A stretch of 9,457 nt of DNA from Bacteroidota bacterium (GCA_023423015.1 JAFAGE010000265.1:1-9457), one strand, 5' to 3'. Positions 1 through 6,657 are shown, counted from the stretch's first letter. Notes: generated by a model not told the origin, from the sequence alone. A program made the numbers and translations.

Positions 1-316
1 CTTTTGTAATCATCATTAACCGGGAAATTTCTGCAGACACGGGGTTACCTACGCCTACGCTATGGCTTTGCAGAATTTTATGTTGAAGAGTCCGCGTGTC
101 TTCTTCAGAAATGATACTATTGGCCAGCACACCAAAACCCGTGTTAATACCATAAACTGTGGTGTTCGATTTCACAATATCACGCACAAAGTCTGCGCCT
201 TTAGTAATACGATCAATCGTATAGCGGGTGAGGATACCTTTCATTTCTCCTGATGCCAGTGAGATGGCGATACCCGAAGTAAGCGTTCCGGTTCCGAACT
301 CGAAGGTTGAATTCAT
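1..316 (-). CDS. hutH: Histidine ammonia-lyase, N-terminal part (cut by window edge)
   Basis: This encodes the first 105 residues of a MIO-dependent aromatic amino acid lyase, most likely histidine ammonia-lyase. That cytoplasmic enzyme deaminates L-histidine to trans-urocanate, the first step of histidine breakdown. The sequence shows the family's N-terminal signature: FEFGTGTLT at residues 5-13, VYGINTGFG at 54-62 with the catalytic-type Tyr55, and LQSHSVGVG at 82-90 followed by RLMM at 99-102. The Ala-Ser-Gly triad that forms the MIO cofactor lies further on, outside the window. The ATG at 314-316 is the only start after an in-frame TGA at 332-334. An exact TAnnTTTG box lies just upstream (333-340). 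The gene diverges from the permease at 426. Phenylalanine or tyrosine lyases share these N-terminal motifs, so the substrate rests on family likelihood. Confidence 0.88.
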   Translation of the reverse strand, partial: MNSTFEFGTGTLTSGIAISLASGEMKGILTRYTIDRITKGADFVRDIVKSNTTVYGINTGFGVLANSIISEEDTRTLQHKILQSHSVGVGNPVSAEISRLMMITK

Positions 317-332
317 TGGCAGGTTGTAGATT

Positions 333-340
333 CAAATTTA
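333..340 (-). promoter_or_regulatory. Candidate -7 promoter box for hutH
   Basis: Read on the minus strand this is TAAATTTG, an exact match to the Bacteroidota sigma-ABfr -7 consensus TAnnTTTG. It ends 16 nt before the hutH ATG, which implies a very short leader. I found no clear TTTG-type -33 element at the usual 19-21 nt spacing, so it is only a candidate. The same octamer also occurs ahead of the phosphoribosyltransferase at 5264-5271. Confidence 0.4.
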
Positions 341-399
341 ATGGATTTCAAATCGAATGTTTTGGCTCTGATAATTATCCTGCGCGAAAAAACAAACAT

Positions 400-407
400 T
401 ATATTTG
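400..407 (+). promoter_or_regulatory. Candidate -7 promoter box for the MFS permease
   Basis: TATATTTG matches the Bacteroidota -7 consensus TAnnTTTG exactly. It ends 18 nt before the permease ATG at 426. No convincing -33 box is present. With the minus-strand box at 333-340 it would make the 109-bp hutH/permease gap a divergent promoter region. An AT-rich palindrome, GATAATTATC, lies between the two boxes at 370-379. Confidence 0.42.
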
Positions 408-425
408 ACCAGATAAATAACTGGT

Positions 426-1637
426 ATGAAGTCTACAACGGCAGTTCAGCTTTCGATAATGATGTTCCTTGAATACTTTGTCTGGAGCGCGTGGTATGTT
501 ACGATGGGAACATATATGGCAGTCAACCTTTCGGCATCGGGTGTTCAGATCGGCGACGCATACAGTGCCCTGGCTATTGCTACCATCATCTCCCCGTTTT
601 TCGTAGGCATGATTGCCGACCGTTATTTTGCCGCACAGAAGTTAAACGGATTTCTCCATCTCGCGGGGGCGATATTGTTGTTCCTCGCAACGAAAATTAC
701 CGACAACAACACATTTTACTGGATCATCCTCGTATATTCTCTGCTTTATATGCCCACTATTGCATTAACCAATAGTGTGGCATTCGGCCAGATGACGGAT
801 CCCGGAAAGCAGTTTCCTATGATTCGCGTTTTCGGAACCCTGGGCTGGATTGTAGCCGGCTTACTGATCGGACAACTTGGTATTGAAAAAACAGAATATA
901 CATTTATAATGGCTGCCGCAATATCTGCAGCATATGGATTATATAGTTTTACCCTACCAAACACCCCCCCCGGTGCAAAAGAAAGCAATGCCTCGTTTGC
1001 CAAAGTGATGGGCTCAGATGCACTGGTACTCTTCAGGAATCGTTCATACCTGATCTTCTTTATCGCTGCAATCCTCATATGTATCCCGCTGGCATTTTAC
1101 TATGGATTTGCAAACCTTTTCCTTGTAGAAAAGGGAATGGAAGACGCAGCCGGCAAAATGATACTGGGCCAGGTTTCAGAAGCCTTGTTTATCCTTGCCA
1201 TTCCTCTCCTGTTTAAGCGCATTGGTGTAAAAAACATGCTTATTCTTGGTATGGCCGCATGGGTGCTGCGTTACCTTGCCTTCGGTAATGGTGACATTGG
1301 AAGCAACATGTGGTTACTCTATGCTGGTATTATCCTTCATGGAATTTGTTACGACTTCTTCTTCGTTACCGGGTACATGTACACTGAAATGAAAGCCGGC
1401 GAAAAGATCAAGAACGCTGCGCAGGGTTTGTTCACGTTTGCCACTTACGGAGTCGGAATGTACATCGGTACCAAGTTCTCAGGTTATGTGGTGGATAATT
1501 ACAAGCTGGGAGAAACCCACGACTGGCTGCGGGTATGGATGGTACCAGCCTACATAGCAGGTGCTGTACTAATTCTATTCATCCTCTTCTTCCGCGATCG
1601 CGAGGCAGGACGGGGACAGGCGCGGTTGAAAGGATGA
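426..1637 (+). CDS. MFS permease of the nucleoside:H+ symporter family
   Basis: A 403-residue inner-membrane protein of the major facilitator superfamily. It most resembles the nucleoside:H+ symporter branch (NupG/XapB type), which imports nucleosides using the proton gradient. Twelve hydrophobic segments can be traced. GMIADR at 61-66 is the loop 2-3 MFS motif. RVFGTLGW at 134-141 and HGICYDFFFVTGYMYT at 305-320 are characteristic of this branch. The loop between helices 6 and 7 (about 178-200) is polar and is encoded partly by a run of eight C at 964-971. The C-terminus is short and basic. The length fits the family. The ATG at 426 follows a -7-like box. The gene diverges from hutH and converges with the mutase. 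The substrate is inferred from family resemblance; another small hydrophilic compound is possible. Confidence 0.85.
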   Translation: MKSTTAVQLSIMMFLEYFVWSAWYVTMGTYMAVNLSASGVQIGDAYSALAIATIISPFFVGMIADRYFAAQKLNGFLHLAGAILLFLATKITDNNTFYWIILVYSLLYMPTIALTNSVAFGQMTDPGKQFPMIRVFGTLGWIVAGLLIGQLGIEKTEYTFIMAAAISAAYGLYSFTLPNTPPGAKESNASFAKVMGSDALVLFRNRSYLIFFIAAILICIPLAFYYGFANLFLVEKGMEDAAGKMILGQVSEALFILAIPLLFKRIGVKNMLILGMAAWVLRYLAFGNGDIGSNMWLLYAGIILHGICYDFFFVTGYMYTEMKAGEKIKNAAQGLFTFATYGVGMYIGTKFSGYVVDNYKLGETHDWLRVWMVPAYIAGAVLILFILFFRDREAGRGQARLKG

Positions 1638-1646
1638 TGCACCCAT

Positions 1647-1660
1647 GCTGAATCTTCAGC
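1647..1660. repeat. Short perfect palindrome after the permease gene
   Basis: GCTGAA and TTCAGC flank a 2-nt loop, 9 nt after the permease stop. It could fold as a five-pair stem with a four-base loop. On the plus strand an A-rich stretch follows instead of a T run, and no T run follows on the minus strand either. It is therefore not a convincing intrinsic terminator, though it is the only fold I see between these convergent genes. Confidence 0.3.
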
Positions 1661-1685
1661 GCAAGTACAAAACAAAAATGGATAG

Positions 1686-1754
1686 TTATTTTAAATTCAT
1701 ATCAGCAACGATTCCCGCGATTCGCTGATCAAGTTCATTTGCAACTTTCTCTTA
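1686..1754 (-). other. Readable remnant of the mutase C-terminus beyond an in-frame TAA
   Basis: After the mutase stop (TAA, plus-strand 1752-1754) the same reading frame stays open for 21 codons to a second TAA at 1686-1688. The encoded peptide begins EKVANELDQR and ends VADMNLK. From memory, complete Bacteroidota phospho-sugar mutases end in a comparable helical tail, with a D-Y/F-E-K-V type motif where the stop now stands. One base change (TAT or TAC to TAA) would explain it. The reconstructed protein would be 575 residues, close to the usual length. A sequencing error, a recent nonsense mutation and stop readthrough all remain possible. Confidence 0.7.
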
Positions 1755-3413
1755 ATCGCCGGCACTTGCAAGTTTGGTGTTTACGCTGAAATAGAATTTG
1801 ATCTTCGGTTCAGTACCCGAAGGCCGTGCAGATATTTTAGAACCATCAGCGAGGATGAACTGCAACACGTTTGATTTTGGCAATTTGATCTCCCACTCTT
1901 CCCCTGATTGCAGATTTCTTCCCTTTCGCATTTCATAATCGAGCAGCTGCACAACAGGTGATCCGTTGATCGTTTTGGGAGGGTTGTTCCGGTAAGTCTG
2001 CATCATGTCGGCAATCTCCTTCTGGCCATTCATTCCCTTCTTGGTGATCGAAACGAGATTTTCTTTGTAAAAGCCATGTTGTACATAAAGGTCAACGAGT
2101 TTATCGAACAACAAACGTCCTTTATCTTTTTCGTAGGCAGCCATTTCGCTAAGTACAGCTACAGCAGCCACTGCGTCTTTGTCGCGAAGTTTAGAACCGA
2201 TCATCAGTCCATAACTTTCTTCACCGCCGATAACGTAATTCTCGCTGGCTTCTTTCTCCCGGATCAGTTCCGCTATCCACTTGAATCCCGTAAGCACATT
2301 GTAGCATTTTATACCATTAGCAGCTGCAATACGGTCGATCATATCAGTCGTCACGATGGTCTTCACCACCATGTCATTGCTCCTGGCAATGCCCTTTGCC
2401 TTGCGCGCTTCGATCATGTAGTTGAATGCCAGCACAGCAGTCTGGTTGCCATTCATCAGCACCCATTCTCCCTTGTTATTTTTTACGGCAATACCTACAC
2501 GATCTGCATCAGGGTCTGTACCGAGCAGGATGTCTGCATCTATTTCCTTTGCTTTGTTCAACCCGATGCTCATTGCTTCACTTTCCTCTGGATTCGGATA
2601 AACCACTGTAGGAAAGTTGCCGTCAGGAACAGATTGTTCTTCTACGATCGTAACGTTTTGGAAACCGAAACGTTCAAGTGCCTGTGGCACGAGTGTAATT
2701 CCCGTACCGTGAATCGGTGTGTAAACTATTTTAAGGTCTTTTTGTTTTTCAATCACTTCAGGGTAAACTGATAGAGTCTTGAGCATTTTGATGTACTCTT
2801 CGTCAATTTCCTTCCCGATGATGGTAATATTTTTTTCTCCCCCGCTCCATTTCACGTCTTCGACCGATGCAACTTTATCTACCTCCCTGATTACATTTTT
2901 ATCGTGCGGCGGCACCAGTTGACCACCATCGCTCCAATATGCCTTGTATCCGTTATATTCTTTGGGATTGTGTGAAGCAGTGCAGACTACTCCGCCCTGG
3001 CAACCCAGGTGGCGGATGGTGAATGAAAGTTCAGGCGTTGGGCGAAGAGATTCGAACAGGAAAACTTTGATTCCGTTAGCACCCATTACGTTTGCAACAA
3101 TTTCTGCAAACAAACGGCTGTTGTTCCTGCTGTCGTGCGCAATAGCTACGCGAATAACGCCACCAGGATATGTTTGTTTCAGATAATTTGCATAACCCTG
3201 TGTAGCCATTCCAACCGTGTATTTGTTCATACGGTTGGTGCCCACACCCATTATTCCTCTTAAACCACCCGTTCCAAATTCAAGATTGCGATAAAACGCA
3301 TCAGCCAGTTCGTTTGGATTTTCTTTTTGAAGCCGTAAAATTTCATTCTTCGTCGCTTCATCAAAATTTCCATTCAACCAGGCCGTGAACCTCTTTTTTA
3401 TTGCTTCATCCAT
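1752..3413 (-). CDS. Phospho-sugar mutase (phosphoglucomutase/phosphomannomutase family)
   Basis: A cytoplasmic alpha-D-phosphohexomutase that interconverts sugar 1- and 6-phosphates, most likely glucose, linking glycolysis to polysaccharide and nucleotide-sugar synthesis. All four domain signatures are present. GTGGLRG lies at 47-53. The phosphoserine loop TASHNP is at 145-150, with Ser147 as the phosphate carrier. The Mg-binding loop DPDADR is at 300-305. The sugar-binding loop GEESYG is at 397-402, and the phosphate-binding loop RPSGTEPK is at 530-537. The length (553 residues) matches the long PGM2/PgcA-like branch but is about 20 short at the C-terminus, because an in-frame TAA interrupts the tail. 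All catalytic loops precede the stop, so the product may still work. The start ATG at 3411-3413 is 48 bp from the divergent GTG of the DUF2279 gene. The exact sugar cannot be read from sequence. Confidence 0.93.
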   Translation of the reverse strand: MDEAIKKRFTAWLNGNFDEATKNEILRLQKENPNELADAFYRNLEFGTGGLRGIMGVGTNRMNKYTVGMATQGYANYLKQTYPGGVIRVAIAHDSRNNSRLFAEIVANVMGANGIKVFLFESLRPTPELSFTIRHLGCQGGVVCTASHNPKEYNGYKAYWSDGGQLVPPHDKNVIREVDKVASVEDVKWSGGEKNITIIGKEIDEEYIKMLKTLSVYPEVIEKQKDLKIVYTPIHGTGITLVPQALERFGFQNVTIVEEQSVPDGNFPTVVYPNPEESEAMSIGLNKAKEIDADILLGTDPDADRVGIAVKNNKGEWVLMNGNQTAVLAFNYMIEARKAKGIARSNDMVVKTIVTTDMIDRIAAANGIKCYNVLTGFKWIAELIREKEASENYVIGGEESYGLMIGSKLRDKDAVAAVAVLSEMAAYEKDKGRLLFDKLVDLYVQHGFYKENLVSITKKGMNGQKEIADMMQTYRNNPPKTINGSPVVQLLDYEMRKGRNLQSGEEWEIKLPKSNVLQFILADGSKISARPSGTEPKIKFYFSVNTKLASAGD

Positions 3414-3461
3414 TGTTCGGGTGTTTACACGGCAATATAAATCATTTACCTTTACTGCGGG

Positions 3462-4385
3462 GTGGTAAAAAGCGCACCAATATTATGTTTCCTGCTGTAC
3501 CTTTCTCTTTACTCGCACGCGGGTAAGGACACATCTTTTCCCTCTTCTTCAGCAAACAAAAGGCTGATCTTTGTAACGGGCGCCAACGCTCTTTTTTATG
3601 CCGGATCCTACTTCACGCTGAATAAGGCATGGTACAACGATTTTGAAAAAGAACCTTTTCATTTTTTCAACGATAATGCTGAATGGAACCAGGTTGATAA
3701 GGTTGGCCACGTTTGGTCTACTTACCAGTTCGGCCGTTGGTCGTCGCGCATGTGGCAATGGGCAGGTCTTACTCAGCAGCAGGCTGCACTTGCTGGTGCT
3801 GCCGGCGGCATGTTATACCAGGGAATAATTGAGATGCAGGATGCGTATTCGGCGGAGTGGGGATTCAGCTGGGGCGACATGGGAGCAAATCTCGCGGGTG
3901 CCGCAATATTCGCTGTGCAGGAGCTCACATGGAAAGATCAACGTATCCAGTTGAAGATGGGGTATCATCCTTTCAACTATCCGCCGGCATTGAAAAACCG
4001 GCGCAATGAACTCTTCGGCACCTCAGTTCCGGAAAGAATATTGAAGGATTACAATTCACAAACTTATTGGCTTACTGCAAACGTCTCCTCCTTTCTACCT
4101 GAATCAGATATTCCAAAATGGCTGAACATATCTGTCGGCTACGGTGCAGGTGGAATGTATGGAGGCCGGAACAACGTTTGGACTGACGATGAAACAGGAA
4201 TTACTTACGATTATACACACCTGCCTCGCATTCGCAGGTTCTACCTCTCTCCCGATGTTGATCTCACCCGGTTACCTGTAAAAAGTAAATTGTTGAAAAG
4301 TGTACTGTTCGTAGTGAACTCTTTCCGGATTCCCCTGCCCGCTCTGGAACTGAGCAATGGAAAAATTTCGGGAGTAGTCAGATGA
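3462..4385 (+). CDS. DUF2279 (YfiM-like) putative envelope protein
   Basis: A 307-residue protein of the DUF2279 family, whose function I do not know. Residues 5-20 form a hydrophobic signal-like segment after a single lysine, suggesting export or membrane insertion. The family core is clear: DKVGH at 79-83, a hydrophobic stretch rich in Ala/Gly around 104-120, then EMQDAYSAEWGFSWGDMGAN at 124-143, with acidic and aromatic residues at conserved spacing. The second half (about 165-300) has many aromatic residues and alternating polarity, which would suit beta structure in the envelope. Translation appears to start at GTG (3462): an in-frame TAA lies at 3438-3440 and no ATG falls between. The last residues (SNGKISGVVR) look unlike the aromatic C-terminus I remember for relatives. 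They end exactly where the heptamer repeat begins, so the tail may have been remodelled. Confidence 0.75.
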   Translation: MVKSAPILCFLLYLSLYSHAGKDTSFPSSSANKRLIFVTGANALFYAGSYFTLNKAWYNDFEKEPFHFFNDNAEWNQVDKVGHVWSTYQFGRWSSRMWQWAGLTQQQAALAGAAGGMLYQGIIEMQDAYSAEWGFSWGDMGANLAGAAIFAVQELTWKDQRIQLKMGYHPFNYPPALKNRRNELFGTSVPERILKDYNSQTYWLTANVSSFLPESDIPKWLNISVGYGAGGMYGGRNNVWTDDETGITYDYTHLPRIRRFYLSPDVDLTRLPVKSKLLKSVLFVVNSFRIPLPALELSNGKISGVVR

Positions 4386-4520
4386 GAGGCAGAAGGCATA
4401 GGGCAGAAGGCAGATGGCTGATGGGAAAAGTGAGAAGTGAGAGAATTGGCAGATGGCAGGACGAGAACGGAGAACGGAGAGCGGAGAACGGGGTAAAGGG
4501 CATACGGCAGAGTGCAGAAG
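4384..4520 (+). repeat. Left arm of intergenic element: G/A-rich 7-bp tandem units
   Basis: The stretch reads as degenerate heptamers: GGCAGAA, GGCATAG, GGCAGAA, GGCAGAT, GGCTGAT, GGGAAAA, GTGAGAA, GTGAGAG. A short AATT spacer follows, then GGCAGAT, GGCAGGA, CGAGAAC, GGAGAAC, GGAGAGC, GGAGAAC. It starts at the stop codon of the DUF2279 gene. The block around 4430-4459 recurs inverted at 4673-4703 with only about three differences, and GGGTAAA (4491-4497) recurs inverted at 4658-4664. Open reading frames across it are by-products of the repeat. I see no codon pattern that suggests a gene. Confidence 0.85.
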
Positions 4521-4657
4521 AGTTATTTTCCTGGCAATCTTATTTGTATTTGGTAGCAATCTGGTTCGTTCAATGATGCTACAAACAACGAAGGAGAAAC
4601 GAAGCAGAAACGAAGGAACAACGCTGTAATAGTAAATTACGAATCGTAAAAATCCGA
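4521..4657. other. Core of the intergenic element
   Basis: This non-coding segment lies between the two repeat arms. It holds three tandem 11-bp units at 4588-4620 (ACGAAGGAGAA, ACGAAGCAGAA, ACGAAGGAACA). It also has a six-base inverted pair GTAGCA/TGCTAC (4553-4558 and 4577-4582) and two small overlapping palindromes, GTAAT-N5-ATTAC at 4626-4640 and TTACG-AAT-CGTAA at 4637-4649. No coding region or promoter can be supported here. Confidence 0.55.
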
Positions 4658-4757
4658 TTTACCCTATGCCTTCTGCCACCTGCCAAATTCTCTCACCTCT
4701 CACCGCTCACCTTTCACCCCCTATGCCCCCTGCCCTCTGCCTTCTGCCCCCTTCTCA
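4658..4757 (-). repeat. Right arm of intergenic element: inverted 7-bp tandem units
   Basis: On the minus strand this reads GTGAGAA, then GGCAGAA, GGCAGAG, GGCAGGG, GGCATAG, several GGTGAGA-type units, a GAATTT spacer, GGCAGGT, GGCAGAA, GGCATAG and finally GGGTAAA. Unit order and spacer match the left arm in opposite orientation, so the two arms form an imperfect inverted repeat of about 75-100 bp. The TGA of the phosphoribosyltransferase lies inside the outermost GTGAGAA unit. In either direction the first part of a 3' untranslated region would be G/A-rich and could pair with a distal C/T-rich part. Confidence 0.85.
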
Positions 4758-5279
4758 CTCCATATACGCTCCCACCACTTCATTCCCATTTACCTGCACA
4801 TATATATGTTCCTGCAGCGTTGTAGCAACTGACAGGCCGGTATAGTCAAGGTGTATGGGAAATGTTTTGTGTGTGCGTTCTACCAATGCCATCGTCTGGA
4901 TCTTTTTTGGCCTGAATTCCAGGAAAGGTTTCAATGAATAAAGAAATGTTTTGCCGCTATTAGCTACATCATCGACGATAATAATAATCTCATCATTGAA
5001 ATTGATGTTTTCACTTAACTCAACGCCGGCAGGCATCTTTTTATCGATGGTAATTTCAATTAACCTGACTCCGAGACTACCGATCGCATTAAGGATATCC
5101 CGTACCTTTTTTGCAATTACACTTCCATTGTCTTTAACACCGACGAGGATAACTCTTTTCTCATTGAGATTGTTTTCAACAATTTCATAAGCCATTCGCT
5201 GCAACTTCATCTGTACGGTTTGCTGGTCGAGTATGTCTTTCCTGGCCATAGTGATAATTTGCTCAAATTTAATGGCCAT
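4755..5279 (-). CDS. Phosphoribosyltransferase, PyrR-like
   Basis: A type I phosphoribosyltransferase, 174 residues if started at the first ATG. The PRPP-binding loop IIIIVDDVANSGKT is at 98-111, with the acidic pair Asp103-Asp104. The pattern of ILDQQTVQMKLQRMAYEIVE near the start, ILVGVKDNG at 44-52, ALVERTHKTFPIHLDYTG at 131-148, and a short C-terminal VVGAY most resembles PyrR. That protein is a uracil phosphoribosyltransferase that in some bacteria also regulates pyr mRNA. No pyrimidine genes or leader-type attenuator are nearby, so a regulatory role is not supported; a base-salvage role is inferred. Start choice is open. An exact -7 promoter box lies inside the first six codons, and PyrR homologues begin close to the ILD motif, so Met11 (ATG at 5247-5249, 164 residues) may be the true start. 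Confidence 0.82.
   Translation of the reverse strand: MAIKFEQIITMARKDILDQQTVQMKLQRMAYEIVENNLNEKRVILVGVKDNGSVIAKKVRDILNAIGSLGVRLIEITIDKKMPAGVELSENINFNDEIIIIVDDVANSGKTFLYSLKPFLEFRPKKIQTMALVERTHKTFPIHLDYTGLSVATTLQEHIYVQVNGNEVVGAYME
5264..5271 (-). promoter_or_regulatory. Candidate -7 box inside the annotated 5' end of the phosphoribosyltransferase
   Basis: The minus strand reads TAAATTTG, an exact TAnnTTTG match, 14 nt before the in-frame ATG at 5247-5249. It overlaps codons 3-6 if translation starts at 5279. If it is a promoter, the transcript would exclude the first ATG and favour Met11. A weak TATG sits 19 nt upstream in place of a TTTG -33 box. Confidence 0.4.
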
Positions 5280-5346
5280 TTATATATAACCATATACTGG
5301 CAGCTGTAAAAACCATTCCTTATCTTAGAATCCAACAATTCAGTGA

Positions 5347-6657
5347 ATGGAATACCTCCAGCAGATACTATTTATTCTTGTACTTGCCGCCGCCATCTGG
5401 TTCTTTTCCAAAAAGGTAAAGGAAATATATGCGAACATTCGACTGGGTAGGGACGAAAATTACAGTGACCGGCCCGGTGAGCGATGGGATAAGGTGCTGC
5501 TGATTGCTTTTGGACAAAAAAAGATGTTTCGAAAACCGCTTGTTGCTCTCCTGCATTTTGTGATATATGCAGGTTTTCTGATCATCAACATTGAGGTGCT
5601 TGAAATCATCCTGGATGGAATATTCGGAACACACCGGATGTTTGCGCCTCATTTAGGAGCCTTTTACAACTTTCTCATCAACTTTTTCGAATTGCTGGCC
5701 GCAGGTGTTATTCTCGTCTGCGTAGTTTTCCTTGCACGAAGGAATTTCTTACCTATATGGCGTTTGCGCACCCGCGAACTTGACGGATGGCCGCGAAGCG
5801 ACGCGAATTACATACTGATAACCGAAATTCTGCTGATGTGCTTTCTGCTTACAATGAACGCAACAGATACATTGTTGCAGCAACGAGGTCACGACGGCTA
5901 CGCAAATTTTATTACAGGCAATTTTGTGGTGTCTTCATCTATTCAACCTTTGTTTGCAGGTGTCTCCGACGAGAGTCTCGTAGCTATTGAGCGCGGCGCC
6001 TGGTGGTTACATATCGTCGGCATTTTTGCATTCCTGAATTATCTGCCGTACTCCAAACATCTCCACATCATACTGGCTTTTCCCAATGCTTACTACTCAC
6101 GTCTTGAGCCGATGGGTAAAATGAAAAATATGGAAAGCGTGCAAAAAGAAGTACTGTATGCCATGCAACCGGAACTTGCACCCGGCGACAGCACGCCTCC
6201 TGAACATTTTGGCGCCCGTGATGTATTTGCTTTAAGCTGGCGCAACCTCCTTGATGCATATGCATGCACCGAATGTGGAAGATGCAGTGCTGCATGTCCC
6301 GCCACCCAAACAGGAAAAAAACTATCTCCAAGAAAAATAATGATGGATACGCGCGACCGGATGGAAGATGTCCGCAAGTCAATTCGCGCCAATGGTGAGT
6401 TTCACGACGATGGCAAAACACTTTTACATAACTACATTACCGCGGAAGAACTTCGCGCATGTACTACCTGCAATGCATGTGTACAGGAATGCCCGGTTAA
6501 TATCAGTCCCCTTGAAATCATTATAGAAATGCGCCGCGCGCTGATAATGGAAGAAAGTAATGCGCCGGCGGAATGGAATGCCATGAATTCAAACATTGAA
6601 AACAACTTCGCGCCATGGAAGTTCAACCCCGATGAAAGAGAAAACTGGATGAAGTAA
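5347..6657 (+). CDS. Membrane-bound Fe-S oxidoreductase subunit (NarI-like plus 4Fe-4S dicluster)
   Basis: A 436-residue fusion of a cytochrome b-like membrane domain and a cytoplasmic ferredoxin domain, probably passing electrons between the quinone pool and a soluble partner. Hydrophobic segments lie at about 5-20, 65-90, 106-130, 155-170 and 217-245. Candidate haem-ligand histidines in or near them are His70, His222, His238 and His240. Two classic 4Fe-4S motifs follow: Cys307/310/313/317 (CTECGRCSAACP) and Cys372/375/378/382 (CTTCNACVQECP). The architecture resembles HdrE/HdrD- and GlpC-type systems. In many Bacteroidota I recall a CCG-domain Fe-S protein gene directly downstream. Here the next gene is a convergent exporter only 1 nt away, so that partner is absent or elsewhere. 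TATCTTAG at 5321-5328 is a 7/8 match to the -7 promoter box. Donor and acceptor are unknown. Confidence 0.85.
   Translation: MEYLQQILFILVLAAAIWFFSKKVKEIYANIRLGRDENYSDRPGERWDKVLLIAFGQKKMFRKPLVALLHFVIYAGFLIINIEVLEIILDGIFGTHRMFAPHLGAFYNFLINFFELLAAGVILVCVVFLARRNFLPIWRLRTRELDGWPRSDANYILITEILLMCFLLTMNATDTLLQQRGHDGYANFITGNFVVSSSIQPLFAGVSDESLVAIERGAWWLHIVGIFAFLNYLPYSKHLHIILAFPNAYYSRLEPMGKMKNMESVQKEVLYAMQPELAPGDSTPPEHFGARDVFALSWRNLLDAYACTECGRCSAACPATQTGKKLSPRKIMMDTRDRMEDVRKSIRANGEFHDDGKTLLHNYITAEELRACTTCNACVQECPVNISPLEIIIEMRRALIMEESNAPAEWNAMNSNIENNFAPWKFNPDERENWMK

Noticed and set aside
62..253. 63-codon plus-strand reading frame at the window start
   Set aside because: It is antisense to the hutH coding region and shows no family resemblance.
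248..256. Ala-Ser-Gly in hutH as the MIO triad
   Set aside because: It lies at residues 21-23, far before the catalytic Tyr region. The real MIO triad is expected near residue 140-150, beyond the window.
1647..1660. Intrinsic terminator for the permease or mutase
   Set aside because: The stem is only 5-6 pairs and no T run follows it on either strand.
2076..2771. 231-codon plus-strand reading frame antisense to the mutase
   Set aside because: It is a shadow of a strongly supported gene, with no recognisable domain and Cys/His/Phe-rich composition typical of antisense frames.
3447..3454. TACCTTTA as a promoter box for the DUF2279 gene
   Set aside because: It matches only 7 of 8 positions and ends 7 nt before the GTG start, which would leave no leader. 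Too weak to list.
4272..4559. Minus-strand reading frame of 95 codons
   Set aside because: It overlaps the DUF2279 gene antisense and then runs through the repeat arm. No family resemblance.
4382..4576. Plus-strand reading frame of 64 codons after the DUF2279 gene
   Set aside because: It is produced by the heptamer repeat. Its composition (Arg/Glu/Gly-rich) follows the repeat and not any protein family.
4384..4757. Possible CRISPR array
   Set aside because: The units are 7 bp, contiguous and degenerate, with no unique spacers of constant length and no cas genes.
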